Part shown: piece by piece, positions 8,381 through 17,418 of the stretch
Numbering within the stretch: position 1 is the first letter of the stretch
Layout: each line of letters opens with the position of its first letter
Assembly (NCBI GenBank): GCA_020639155.1
Contig: JACKHF010000002.1
Coordinates: 372,001 to 436,000 of the forward strand
DNA from: Phycisphaeraceae bacterium
GTDB taxonomy: Bacteria > Planctomycetota > Phycisphaerae > Phycisphaerales > UBA1924
Length of the DNA: 64,000 nucleotides
Reading direction: 5' to 3'
Position numbers and translations under genes: made by a program
The notes under the pieces: generated by a model
The model's database searches: none
Told to the model about the DNA's origin: nothing
The model's input: only the letters and a program-made list of their open reading frames with translations

Positions 8381-8950
8381 ATGCAAGATCCGAACTGCCA
8401 TGTGACAGAACTTCTGAACAATGCCGACGCTCGGTCCGGGGCTGAGCTGCTCGACGAAGTCTACGCACAGCTCAAACACATTGCACGGGCTCGCATGAAG
8501 CGGGAGCGTGCTGATCACACACTCCAAGCGACAGCACTGGTACACGAGGCCTACATGGATCTGATTGGGAATCAGGCACTCTCATGGGAGAGCCGAGCAC
8601 ATTTTTATTACGCAGCTGCGCTTGCAATGCGCCGCATTCTGATCGATCATGCCCGTGGGAAAAACGCGCAGAAGCGTGGGGGTGGACAGAGAAAGTTGCC
8701 TTTGGGTCTCATTGATCTCGCTGAACATAGGGATCCGGCGGAGATACTCGCGCTCGAAGATGCGATGCGCGTTCTTGAGAGCGAGGATCCGCGGGCATCC
8801 AGAGTTGTTTCTCTTCGCTTGTTTGCGGGCTTATCTGTTGAAGATACAGCGAAATCGTTGGATGTGTCTGAACGCACGGTGATTCGTGAGTGGACATTTG
8901 CACGGGCTAGGCTCTTTGAGCTTCTGTCTGACGAAAACACACAGCTATGA
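8381..8950 (+). CDS. ECF-type RNA polymerase sigma factor (planctomycete Sigma70_ECF family), copy 1
   Basis: This 189-residue protein should direct RNA polymerase to a specific regulon. ARSGAELLDEVYAQLKHIAR and DHTLQATALVHEAYMDL match region 2 of the planctomycete ECF family. HFYYAAALAMRRILIDHAR and KRGGGQRKLPL follow, and LRLFAGLSVEDTAKSLDVSERTVIREWTFARARL is the region 4 helix-turn-helix. Its stop overlaps the kinase start by four bases (ATGA, 8947-8950). No anti-sigma gene is present, so the coupled kinase is the probable regulator, as proposed for ECF/kinase pairs in planctomycetes. It is paralogous to the gene at 20357. Confidence 0.93.
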   Translation: MQDPNCHVTELLNNADARSGAELLDEVYAQLKHIARARMKRERADHTLQATALVHEAYMDLIGNQALSWESRAHFYYAAALAMRRILIDHARGKNAQKRGGGQRKLPLGLIDLAEHRDPAEILALEDAMRVLESEDPRASRVVSLRLFAGLSVEDTAKSLDVSERTVIREWTFARARLFELLSDENTQL

Positions 8951-11601
8951 CGAACCAAACTGCAAAGGCCATATTTCTTGATCTCGTTGAGATGCCCGAG
9001 AAGGATCGTGCCGGCTACATCGACGAAGTGTGCAAAGACGATCTCGAACTGAAAGATCGCGTACGGGATCTGCTGCGGCTGCATACGCAAGCAGGTGATT
9101 TTCTTAAAGATGTGAGTAGTGCCGCACCTGTTGAATCGGTTTCGGCTGGGTTATCTTCGTCGTACATTGGTGCATACACGAAGATACGACCGATCGGTGA
9201 AGGCGGGTTTGGCACGGTCTATCTCTGCCAACAGACAGAGCCGATCGAACGGCTGGTTGCCGTGAAAGTGCTTAATCCAGGCATGGACACAGGATCTGTG
9301 CTCAAGCGGTTCGAGGATGAACGCGTGCTCCTCTCGCGTATGGATCATCCCGGGATCGCGCGTGTGCTCGACGCGGGTAGAACGGATTCGGGGCAGCCAT
9401 ACATTGCGATGGAGTACGTCGATGGTGAGACTATTACCGCGTACTGCAATCGAAAGCAGCTTAGTTTGTACCCTCGCATCGAACTATTTGGGCTCGTGTG
9501 TCAGTCGATTCAGCACGCGCATCAGAAGGGTGTGATTCATCGTGACATCAAACCGGGAAACATTCTCGTCACCGAGTATGACGGAAGAGCCTATGTGAAG
9601 GTGATTGACTTTGGTATTTCCAAGGCACTCGAGGGTGCTGAAGCACGTGATGGCGTGACACTCACGCGACAGATTGTTGGCACGCCTCAGTACATGTCGC
9701 CCGAACAGGCATCAACGGGATCTGTTGACATCGACACACGCACAGATGTGTACGCGCTGGGTGTGCTGCTCTATGAGTTGACAACGGGAACGCTTCCGTT
9801 CGATCGGGAGAGGTTTCGTTCGGCGAGTGCCGCGCAGCTCGAGCGCATGATCCGAGAGATTGTGCCCGAACGCCCGTCATCCCGCGTTGCTGGGCTTGAC
9901 GAGGCACAGGCGCAGGAACTCGCTCGTACTCAGGGCACGAGCAGAGCCAACATTGTTCGAGGATTGAAGGGAGAGATTGACTGGATCACTGCAAAGGCAA
10001 TGGAAAAGGACCGGAATCGCCGGTATCCAACAGCGAACGCACTCTACGAAGACACTGTCCGATTTCTTGAAGGTGGTGTTGTGCAAGCGCGTGAACCGAG
10101 TCGCACGTACAAGGTACGAAAGTTCGTCTCCCGGAACCGAGCCGCGACCGCGATTGCCGGGATTGCGGCAGCGAGCCTGATCGCGATTACTGCGATGAGC
10201 ATTGGACACGCACGAACGCTCTCGCGAGCAAACAAGCGCATCCAGACAACGTCTCACAATCAGGAACAGGTGCTCCAGTTCACCGAGCAACTGCTCGGTG
10301 GGGTTGATCCCTCAACCGCGCGCGGACAAGACACGGAACTGTTCAGATCGTTGCTTGATGGCGCAAGCACTCGGCTGAGTTCGGGAGTAACAGATTCACC
10401 TGAAGTAGAAGTCAGGGTCCGATCGCTTGTCGGGAACCTCTATTCTGCGATTGGTTTATTTGATGAGGCGATCGAGCATCTTGCGATTGCTTCCGACATC
10501 GGTACCAAGGCGATGGGAAATCGGAGCGAGTTAACCATACGTGCAATGGCTTCCCTCGGCGCAGCGTATGCGGAAGACAGCCAGTACGATACCGCGCGAG
10601 TCGTGCTGGAGAATGCGATTGGTCATGCTCGCGACTCGTTGGGACCTGCGCATCCCGAAACGCTCTCGATCATGAACAGTCTTGCAGCTGTGTACAACTA
10701 TCTCGGCGAGACGGATCGTGCGATAGAGATGCACGAGGCGCTTCTGGAGCAGCGCATCAATGTGCTTGGTGACGCGCATGAGGAGACGATGACGACACGG
10801 AACAATCTTGCGATGGCACTCAGAGGCATAAACGAGGTTGATCGTGCAAGGGGACTGTTTGAAACCGTGCTCGATTATCAGATCGATGTGCTTGGTCCGG
10901 ATCATCCGAACACACTCAAGACACGCACGAACCTTGCGCTCGTGTATCACGATCTGAAACAGTTTGACAGAGCTGTCGAGATGAACCAGGAGATACTCGA
11001 ACAGAAGCAGCGGGTGCTCGGGCCTGAGCATTCAAGTGTGCTGGTGTCCATGGTCAATCTCGCATCGTCACTCGAGTCTGCAGGCAGGAAAGAGCAAACA
11101 CAACAACTGCTTGAAGAAGCGCTTGAGATATCCACACGGACACTCGGAGATGAGCACCAGTACTCGCTCATCATCAAGAACAATTTTGCGAGCTTTCTCA
11201 TGAGGCAGGAGCAGTATGAGCAGGCGCTCGCGCTTGCGCAGCAAGCATGTGACGGACTTGATACTGTGTTCGGAAGGGCGCACCCCATGACGATCCAGTG
11301 TAACTCGAATCTGGCTGAGTTGCTTCTCAAAATGGACCATCTGGAGGATGCCCAGAGCGTGGCATTTGACAACATCGCCGTTGCTCGGAGTGCGATCGAT
11401 GCGACCGACCCCAAACTTGGTAACTGTCTTGAGCTTTGCGGGACGGTGCTCGCAAGGCAGGGGCAGGTCGACGATGCGAGAGCGCACTACAACGAGGCGC
11501 TAGGAATTTTCTCCGAATCCAAGGGAAAGGAGTCCGAGGAGTGCATCCGTATCCGAAGTGCTCTTTCTGAGCTGGAAACGGGGTTTTCAACTGATGGGTA
11601 A
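8947..11601 (+). CDS. Ser/Thr protein kinase with transmembrane segment and TPR repeats, copy 1
   Basis: The 884-residue protein has a Hanks-type kinase domain at about residues 75-375. The glycine loop is IGEGGFGTV (83-91), the ATP lysine is Lys107, the catalytic loop is HRDIKPGN (from 198), DFG is at 221-223 and the activation segment ends GTPQYMSPEQ. One transmembrane helix lies near 399-420. The remaining 460 residues form tetratricopeptide repeats (for example FDEAIEHLAIASDIG and the repeated RVLGPEHSSVL / DVLGPDHPNTL blocks). The kinase would face the cytoplasm and the TPR part the periplasm. It is translationally coupled to the sigma factor. All kinase residues are intact, so it should be active. 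Confidence 0.93.
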   Translation: MTNQTAKAIFLDLVEMPEKDRAGYIDEVCKDDLELKDRVRDLLRLHTQAGDFLKDVSSAAPVESVSAGLSSSYIGAYTKIRPIGEGGFGTVYLCQQTEPIERLVAVKVLNPGMDTGSVLKRFEDERVLLSRMDHPGIARVLDAGRTDSGQPYIAMEYVDGETITAYCNRKQLSLYPRIELFGLVCQSIQHAHQKGVIHRDIKPGNILVTEYDGRAYVKVIDFGISKALEGAEARDGVTLTRQIVGTPQYMSPEQASTGSVDIDTRTDVYALGVLLYELTTGTLPFDRERFRSASAAQLERMIREIVPERPSSRVAGLDEAQAQELARTQGTSRANIVRGLKGEIDWITAKAMEKDRNRRYPTANALYEDTVRFLEGGVVQAREPSRTYKVRKFVSRNRAATAIAGIAAASLIAITAMSIGHARTLSRANKRIQTTSHNQEQVLQFTEQLLGGVDPSTARGQDTELFRSLLDGASTRLSSGVTDSPEVEVRVRSLVGNLYSAIGLFDEAIEHLAIASDIGTKAMGNRSELTIRAMASLGAAYAEDSQYDTARVVLENAIGHARDSLGPAHPETLSIMNSLAAVYNYLGETDRAIEMHEALLEQRINVLGDAHEETMTTRNNLAMALRGINEVDRARGLFETVLDYQIDVLGPDHPNTLKTRTNLALVYHDLKQFDRAVEMNQEILEQKQRVLGPEHSSVLVSMVNLASSLESAGRKEQTQQLLEEALEISTRTLGDEHQYSLIIKNNFASFLMRQEQYEQALALAQQACDGLDTVFGRAHPMTIQCNSNLAELLLKMDHLEDAQSVAFDNIAVARSAIDATDPKLGNCLELCGTVLARQGQVDDARAHYNEALGIFSESKGKESEECIRIRSALSELETGFSTDG

Positions 11602-11724
11602 GAAAAATCAGCCTCGAAACACAAAATATTTTCTGGAGCGTGTCACCTCGTGATCGCGGTTTTCGCAACTAGGTATGCAGCCGAGATTGACGGCTCACAT
11701 CCACCTGTGAAAAAGGAGACCGCA

Positions 11725-12573
11725 ATGCACGCACCAACCAATGTTTCTGTTGCCCACACTCCCAAGGAGGCTGGCAGTTGTCCGATCCACGCACTGATCC
11801 AATGGCGGGCAACAGGCTCGATGCTGTCACGAATCAGCATTCTCATCTTCGGGCTTGTCTCGTATTTCGTTTTCTTCGGAACGATCCTGTACACTATTGG
11901 CTTTGTTTCGGATGCAGTTGTTCCAAAGACGATCAACTCCGGTACTGCTGGGCCGTGGCTGCCCTCACTCCTCATTAATAGTGCGATGCTTCTGCTGTTC
12001 GTTGTCCAGCACACCATCATGGCTCGGCCGTGGTTCAAGCGATGGTTTATCAGGTACGTGCCATGCGCAATGGAGCGCAGTACGTTCGTGCTCTTTGCGA
12101 GTGTGATATTGCTGGCAATGTGCTGGCTCTGGCAGCCGGTGCCCAGCGTTGTCTGGAGCGTAAGCAACCCAATCCTTGCGAACATGCTCTTTGGCTTATC
12201 AATGTTTGGCTGGGTCCTTGTATTTGCATCGACATTCATGCTGAGTCACTTCGACCTCTTCGGCGTTCGTCAGGTTGTGACGAACGCGATGGGAAACGAT
12301 TATCGCCCGATCCCATTCCGTCTCGTTTGGATGTACAAAGTCGTTCGGCATCCGCTGATGCTCGGATTCATCATCGCAATCTGGCCGACACCCACAATGA
12401 CCGTCGGGCACTTATTCTTTGCAGTGATGGTGACGGGGTACATCTTCTTCGGGGTGATGATGGAGGAACGCGATCTTGTCGCAGCATTCGGCGATTCGTA
12501 CAGGCAATATCGAAAAGAGGTTCGCGGCCTTCTCCCCCTGCCGAAGTTCGGCAGAAAGGAAGGTGCGGCGTGA
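11725..12573 (+). CDS. mddA: Methanethiol S-methyltransferase (MddA-like), membrane protein
   Basis: The 282-residue protein has about six membrane segments and belongs to the NnrU/isoprenylcysteine methyltransferase-like superfamily. VVQHTIMARPWFKRWFIRYV, MERSTFVLFASVILL, HFDLFGVRQV, YKVVRHPLMLGFIIAIWPTP, MTVGHLFFAV and EERDLVAAFGDSYRQYRKEV match MddA, which uses S-adenosylmethionine to convert methanethiol to dimethyl sulfide. The frame opens with a GTG at 11650, but the ATG at 11725 has AAAGGAG at good spacing and gives the usual length. It lies 123 bp after the kinase. The stop overlaps the start of a microprotein gene by one base. Confidence 0.82.
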   Translation: MHAPTNVSVAHTPKEAGSCPIHALIQWRATGSMLSRISILIFGLVSYFVFFGTILYTIGFVSDAVVPKTINSGTAGPWLPSLLINSAMLLLFVVQHTIMARPWFKRWFIRYVPCAMERSTFVLFASVILLAMCWLWQPVPSVVWSVSNPILANMLFGLSMFGWVLVFASTFMLSHFDLFGVRQVVTNAMGNDYRPIPFRLVWMYKVVRHPLMLGFIIAIWPTPTMTVGHLFFAVMVTGYIFFGVMMEERDLVAAFGDSYRQYRKEVRGLLPLPKFGRKEGAA

Positions 12574-12686
12574 TGAACGGTACAAACGCAGCGAAGCGAT
12601 TGGGTGTTGCAGGGGTTGTATTCTTTGCAATCAAGGGGTGTGTCTGGCTTGCGATCGCACTCGCAGCATCGAATCAAATACTGTAG
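12573..12686 (+). CDS. Membrane microprotein overlapping the mddA-like gene
   Basis: This is a 37-residue frame, ATG at 12573 to TAG at 12686, starting on the last base of the preceding stop (TGATG). The sequence has a polar, basic N-terminus (residues 1-9) and one hydrophobic helix with an embedded lysine (VVFFAIKGCVWLAIALAA). Short proteins with an FFxxKGxxWL core occur widely in bacterial genomes, often under misleading names such as alanyl-tRNA synthetase fragments; I know no established function. Translational coupling to the methyltransferase suggests a partner or stability factor. AAAGGAAGG lies about 12 bases upstream. Confidence 0.6.
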   Translation: MNGTNAAKRLGVAGVVFFAIKGCVWLAIALAASNQIL

Positions 12687-13290
12687 AGCTATGGATGCGA
12701 ACGACAGTATGTGAGTGATTCGCAACCGATCGAAATACAGGTACGTTGTGAGCAAGCGAGATGAGTTTGATCCTCGGTCGATTTGCTTTCGACATACATG
12801 AACCTCGCTCAGTTCCTGCCGCCATAACTTTCACGGTTGTGGCGGTCTTAGAGAAGACACGTATTTAGTCTGTCGTTCAAGCGTCAGCTAAATACTGAGT
12901 TCAAACTTTCACGCGCTATGAAATCTGCGATTTCGAGCTAAAGTCGTAAATTTGGTTGTTAAAAAGTTTAACTGGTGTTCTGTCACCCCGATTCTGCGAA
13001 TTTCTTTCACGTGATGCTTTCTTGGCATATGGTGGGCAAACTCTTGTGGGGTAGAAGCAATAGCGCAGCTTCAGCCTGCAGTCGTGAGTGCTGGCCCAAG
13101 CGCGCACGGCCCTTTCGAACTACTTTGGATGCAGAGTGATAAATAAAGCTGGGTTCAGAACGTGGAGGGTACAGGAACAGGGACATCGGCATGGTTCTGC
13201 CAGCCTTGGCGTATGTGAATGTTGAGTTTGATTGTTCGAGCGTGGGTAATGCAAAGCTCATCATGGCGATCGCAATTCGTTGAAACCTTG
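12687..13290. other. Gene-free region with two adjacent stem-loops
   Basis: These 604 bp lie between convergent genes and I see no supported coding frame. Two hairpins are clear. CCGCCATAAC (12819-12828) pairs with GTTGTGGCGG (12836-12845) around a 7-base loop. GTATTTAG (12861-12868) pairs with CTAAATAC (12888-12895), with a further CTG/CAG inside. The part from 12895 to 12975 is AT-rich. A copy of the tRNA-Pro 3' end (TCACCCCGATTC) is at 12983-12994. Confidence 0.6.
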
Positions 13291-14679
13291 TTATTTCCTT
13301 GTTTCCGTTCCGCGCTGTACTGCAAGAAGTTCTGTCACAACAGACTCAAGTGCTGCAATGCGTGCTTCATGCCTTGAAATGATCTCATCTCGTCGAGCAA
13401 TTTCAGCGTCCTTTTCTGCTCGCAGCGCGTTGACGGCTTCGACGAGGAGTGGTGTCATGCGTCCGTAGTCCATGCCGGTGACATACTCGCTGTCCGGCTC
13501 GGGTGCGACGATCTCGGGCACGACTTTGCGAACTTCCTCGCCGATGAACCCGATGTCGTGCTGCCCGCCGTGCTCAGCGTCCCAGTCGTAGTACACGCCC
13601 CGGATCTGTGCGAGCATGCCGAGAGGATCTGCAATGGGTTCGATGTTGTTCTTCCATCGGATGGATGAGGGCGAGCCATAGTTGATGCCTGCGCCGGTTG
13701 CGTAGAAGTCGTATCCGGTCGATCTGGTTGCGTGACCCCGCACAGCATACGTTGTTGAACCACTGGGACCGCCAGTGATGCCAATGACACCATGTCCAAA
13801 CGCCACGTCAGCAAAGCCTACAACACCACTGCCGTTCTCTCCTGTTGTTTCTCCGGAGACACCATACACTTCTGCCTGCGCAACAACTGCAATATCGGAT
13901 GGCGTTATGACTTCCAGCTTTGCGCTTGGAGTTTGCGTTCCAATACCGACACGGCCACCATCGAGTTGGAAGTAGCTGTCTTCTCCGCCAACACCAATCG
14001 CAGCCGAGAGCGTTGTGGTGCCATCACCGCTGTAGAACTGCACGCGTTTTTTCCCTGTTGTTGTAGTGTAGCGGAAGAAGCGGATGAGCGACTGGCTGAT
14101 CTGGTCGAGTGGTCGTGCATCAATGTCGATGAAAACGTTGCCGCTCGATGTATTCTTCTGGAACTGCATCTGATCCATCTTCGTGTCACGCATGATAGAG
14201 AAGCTGTCCGGATCGTCGTCGTCCTGAATGCGCAGCGCAGCCCCGTCGTGTTGTATATGCACCTCGTCGACGGGTGTGATGGTGCCGATGCCGACGCGAT
14301 TGCTCGCATCGACGTGCATGCCTCTGGTCTGCGCTGCGAACGGTGCGCCAGTGATCAGTTGTCGTGGCGAGAGCTCTGTGCCGTTGATGCTGATCTCGAG
14401 CCAGCGAGGCGCAGCGCCAATGCCCGATTCTGCGCCAAAGTCAAGCTGCACGGCAAACGTACCATCGATGACAGCAAGATTGTTGAAACCGATGATCGAT
14501 CCGATCTGCGTGCCGCCTGTTGCAGCACTCCACAGTGTCACGTCGACGTTGTACGTGCCGCTTGCGGGAGCTCCCGCCTGGTTCAACTGCCCCTGGTATG
14601 TGAATGTTGTGTCTGTTTGGGCGACAGCACACGATGCTGTTGCGATGACTGCAAGAACAAACGCGAGTTGGCTTTTCAT
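13291..14679 (-). CDS. Secreted tail-fibre-like protein with S74 intramolecular chaperone (paralogue A)
   Basis: The 462-residue protein has a signal peptide (1-20). It has the array's N-terminal domain (TDTTFTYQGQLNQAG to about 118), VGIGT-x-TP stalk motifs near 129 and 244, a short G-rich region (270-330), and an endosialidase-type chaperone domain from about 338 (SSIRWKNNIEPI, DIGFIGEEVRKVVPEI, DYGRMTPLLVEAVNAL). A coiled coil follows to 455. In phage tail spikes this domain trimerises the stalk and cleaves itself off at the Ser, with a nearby Lys/Asn-rich motif, both present here. It is the last gene of a five-gene minus-strand array; AAGGAGA precedes the start. Surface location is inferred. 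Confidence 0.85.
   Translation of the reverse strand: MKSQLAFVLAVIATASCAVAQTDTTFTYQGQLNQAGAPASGTYNVDVTLWSAATGGTQIGSIIGFNNLAVIDGTFAVQLDFGAESGIGAAPRWLEISINGTELSPRQLITGAPFAAQTRGMHVDASNRVGIGTITPVDEVHIQHDGAALRIQDDDDPDSFSIMRDTKMDQMQFQKNTSSGNVFIDIDARPLDQISQSLIRFFRYTTTTGKKRVQFYSGDGTTTLSAAIGVGGEDSYFQLDGGRVGIGTQTPSAKLEVITPSDIAVVAQAEVYGVSGETTGENGSGVVGFADVAFGHGVIGITGGPSGSTTYAVRGHATRSTGYDFYATGAGINYGSPSSIRWKNNIEPIADPLGMLAQIRGVYYDWDAEHGGQHDIGFIGEEVRKVVPEIVAPEPDSEYVTGMDYGRMTPLLVEAVNALRAEKDAEIARRDEIISRHEARIAALESVVTELLAVQRGTETRK
14089..14241 (-). repeat. 153-bp block identical to 18238-18390 (copy in paralogue A)
   Basis: The block encodes the stretch from RIQDDDDPD to about LDQISQS in paralogue A. Every base matches the block at 18238-18390 in paralogue D, while the flanks on both sides differ. 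This points to recent gene conversion or segmental duplication inside the array. Confidence 0.85.
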
Positions 14680-14735
14680 ACCGATGTCTCCTTGAGATGA
14701 ACTGCTGAGGGATGCTGACAGACCTCAACGCGTCT

Positions 14736-16027
14736 TTACGGCCTGTATATAACGAAAGAGACCGGGTCGCGACCCTCCCAGTTGTCGAGTGAGTTCCACG
14801 TGTAGATCCGCAGGTTTGATCCGCTGCGCTGGCATCGCGCAACCACTGGAGCGCCTGTGGAACCGGGCTGCGCGTCGCTCGCGACTGCGATATCTGTGTC
14901 TGTGATTCCGCCGCTGATCTGGACAATAAAACCCGTTGATGTTGTCGTGACTCCGGTGACATTCGATGAAGCCGAGACGATGGTGCCGTTCTCAAGTATC
15001 TTGCCATACGCGTACGCGGGATGTATCTGGTTCGGCCCCATCGTGATATTGCCGCCGTTGGCGTTGAGGTACAGTGTTGCTGTCTGGCCGTTGTTGCGCG
15101 CCATGATCTCGTTCTGATCGATCGAGATGTTTGCTCCAGATTCTGCCCCCGCGACAATCAGACCGCCACCACTCAGCGCGGTGTCGTCCGTTCCCAGCGC
15201 CCAAATTGCCGGGCCGCTGTTCGAGTTCGATGCATAGATCGTGGGGAGCACATTGTTCGATGAGTACGCCTCAATACGGACGATGCCCCCTCGTCTGCAA
15301 TCGCGAGCTGGCCGAACATCGTGGATGTTCCGATCCCGAGTCGTCCGTCGGCGTTGAGATACACCTGCGGAACGTTGCCCCCAGTGCGGAACTGCATGCC
15401 GTTGGGGACAGACGGGCTGTTGAACACAACACCGCCGTTGGCAAGATTTGAGGGATCACCAAAGAGAATGCCACGTTCTGACGATGTTGGCGCGAGAACG
15501 CTAATGAAGTTCTGGCCGTTACGTTCGAACACACCGGTCGAGTTTGCCTGCGCTGTGACAGCGCCTGCGGAGTTTTCCCTAATATGGAGCGGCGCTTCGG
15601 GAGTTGTGGTGCCGATGCCGACGTGCTTGTTTGAATCAACGAAGATCCCGCGTGTCTGGATTGAATAGGGTGATCGTGTGATCGGCTGGCGCGGTGTGAG
15701 CACAGCGTAGCTCCCGGTGCCCGAGGGCTGGCGCACCTCAACACCAAGCCAGCGCCCGCTGTTATCGAATGCAGCAGCGCCGAAGTTCAGATCAACACTG
15801 AATCGTCCGTCTGTCACAGAGACACTTGTTGCCTCAAGCATCGGGCCGACCTGATTCCCACCCATGATCGAGTCATAGAGCCAGAACCTGAAGTCGCATG
15901 TGTCGTTCACAGGAGCACCGAGCTTGTTGAGCTCACCCTGATACGTGAATGTTGTGTCTGTCTGCGCGATCGCGACGTGCGCAGCTGCTGTGACTGCGAT
16001 AACTGATGCGATTGTGTTGATCTTCAT
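14736..16027 (-). pseudogene. Frameshifted tail-fibre-like secreted protein (paralogue B)
   Basis: Two overlapping frames together give one protein like paralogues C-E. The first (start 16027, signal peptide, TDTTFTYQGELNKLG, GIGTTTPEAPLHI) runs correctly to QLAIADEGA. It then leaves the family frame and stops at 15173. The second frame (to 14736) carries the missing half, IEAYSSNNVLPTIYASN to FVIYRP. Compared with paralogue D, which has 9 bases between the conserved GCA and ATC/ATT codons, this copy has 8, so one base is missing within 15276-15283. AAGGAATA precedes the start. It could be a real pseudogene, a phase-variable state or a sequencing error. As read, it would give a 284-residue truncated protein. 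Confidence 0.85.
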
Positions 16028-16090
16028 AACTGGATATTCCTTTTCAGTCTGTTGACATTGATGTGTCTGTTTCTGTGTGTGGTACTTGTT

Positions 16091-17362
16091 TCAGGGGCGA
16101 TAGACAACGAACGAGAAGTAGCGGTCATCTGCACTGCCACCATCGTCGTATGTACCCACCTCAATCGTGCCGTTTGTTGCAACGATGCCCCACACGAATC
16201 CCGGTAAGGGATGAACCATCGAGACAATTGGGATGTCGTTTGTGGGTTGAAAACCTCCCTGTATAGAGATGGTGTACTTGCCCTCATCAGTGCGCTCGCA
16301 GGTCACGTTCGATGAACCGCTGAGCAATGTCCCGTCCTCGTACACCCTTCCGTACGCGAGGGCTGGATGGATATCGTGCAATCCCATGTTGATGTCGCCG
16401 CCCTCCGCATTGAGGTGCAGTGTTGCGGTAAAGCCCGCTCTGCGCGCCATGATCTCGTTTGCATCAATCGATATGTTGAAACCTCCCTCATCGCCTGTCA
16501 CGATCAGGCCGCCGCCACTCAGCGCGGTGTCACCATCACCCACCGCCCACAGGACTGGGCCGGTCGAGCTGTTGCGGACAAACATCGTGGGGTTTAAGCC
16601 GGACGAGTACGCATCGAGCGCGAACGGGGCTCCCCTATCGGCAATGGTCAACTGGCCAAGATTTACGTCTGGATCTCCGATGCCGACGCGCTTCTGGAAG
16701 TTGGCTGGCAATGCAACGTCAAACGGCACACGCGGACTGGCTGTACCGATCCCGACGCTGCCACCATCGTTCTGCATGATGACAGTGCCGCTCGTCGACG
16801 CCGATCTGATGTACCAGTCGCCCGTTGTGCCCCAATGAATAAAGCTGGAGCGCGGACCGAGGTTGGGGGCAGAGAATCGCGCGGTGTTGTTGCCAGAACT
16901 TGCGGCCTCTGTAGTTACATCCAGTTGTGCGAGTGGTCCGGTTGTGCCGATGCCGACGCGCTCATTGCCATCAACATAGATCCCGCGTGTCTGGATTGAG
17001 TATGGCGATCGTGTGATCTGTTGGCGCGGTGAAAGCGTCGAGAATGTGCCTGATCCTGCGGGATATCGCACATCGATGTTCAGCCACCGCTGGTCACCAT
17101 CGAATACTCCTGGGCCGAAGTCAAGATCAACGCTGAACCTGCCGTTCGCGACTGTAACATTGCTCTTACTCAGCGACTTTGTAAGCGAAGCACCGCCGAT
17201 GTTTGCCTCGAACAGCTGGAAACGAAAGTCGCACATGCCATCCACCGGTGTGCCGAGCAGGTTCAGCTCGCCCTGATACGTGAATGTCGTGTCGGTCTGC
17301 GCGAACACAACGTGCGCAGCCGCTGCTGTTGCGATCAGTGATGCGATGGTGTTCGTTCTCAT
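16091..17362 (-). CDS. Secreted tail-fibre-like protein (paralogue C)
   Basis: The 423-residue protein has a signal peptide ending near HVVFA-QT. The shared N-terminal domain follows (TDTTFTYQGELNLLGTPVDG through TLSPRQQITRSPYSIQTRGI), then three VGIG-type stalk motifs. The unassigned C-terminal domain has NISIDANEIMARRAG, LHLNAEGGDINMG and IHPALAYGRV, and ends FSFVVYRP. That C-terminus is also found in B, D and E but not in A. It most resembles trimeric phage-fibre shafts, but no phage genes are nearby and the signal peptide implies export. GGAGATCCGTGCC before the start is identical to that of paralogue D. Confidence 0.75.
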   Translation of the reverse strand: MRTNTIASLIATAAAAHVVFAQTDTTFTYQGELNLLGTPVDGMCDFRFQLFEANIGGASLTKSLSKSNVTVANGRFSVDLDFGPGVFDGDQRWLNIDVRYPAGSGTFSTLSPRQQITRSPYSIQTRGIYVDGNERVGIGTTGPLAQLDVTTEAASSGNNTARFSAPNLGPRSSFIHWGTTGDWYIRSASTSGTVIMQNDGGSVGIGTASPRVPFDVALPANFQKRVGIGDPDVNLGQLTIADRGAPFALDAYSSGLNPTMFVRNSSTGPVLWAVGDGDTALSGGGLIVTGDEGGFNISIDANEIMARRAGFTATLHLNAEGGDINMGLHDIHPALAYGRVYEDGTLLSGSSNVTCERTDEGKYTISIQGGFQPTNDIPIVSMVHPLPGFVWGIVATNGTIEVGTYDDGGSADDRYFSFVVYRP

Positions 17363-17418
17363 GGCACGGATCTCCGAGACCTGTTTGCTGATGTTGATGT
17401 GTGGGATCCACGCTGTTT

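Noticed and set aside
7579..12982. Firm call of an integrated genomic island
   Set aside because: No integrase, transposase or mobility gene is present and the duplicated tRNA end is short, so it is reported only as a weak finding.
13792..14700. Long plus-strand frame (302 codons) opposite paralogue A
   Set aside because: It mirrors the coding strand's codon bias; Cys- and Arg-rich, no domain; a shadow of the real gene.
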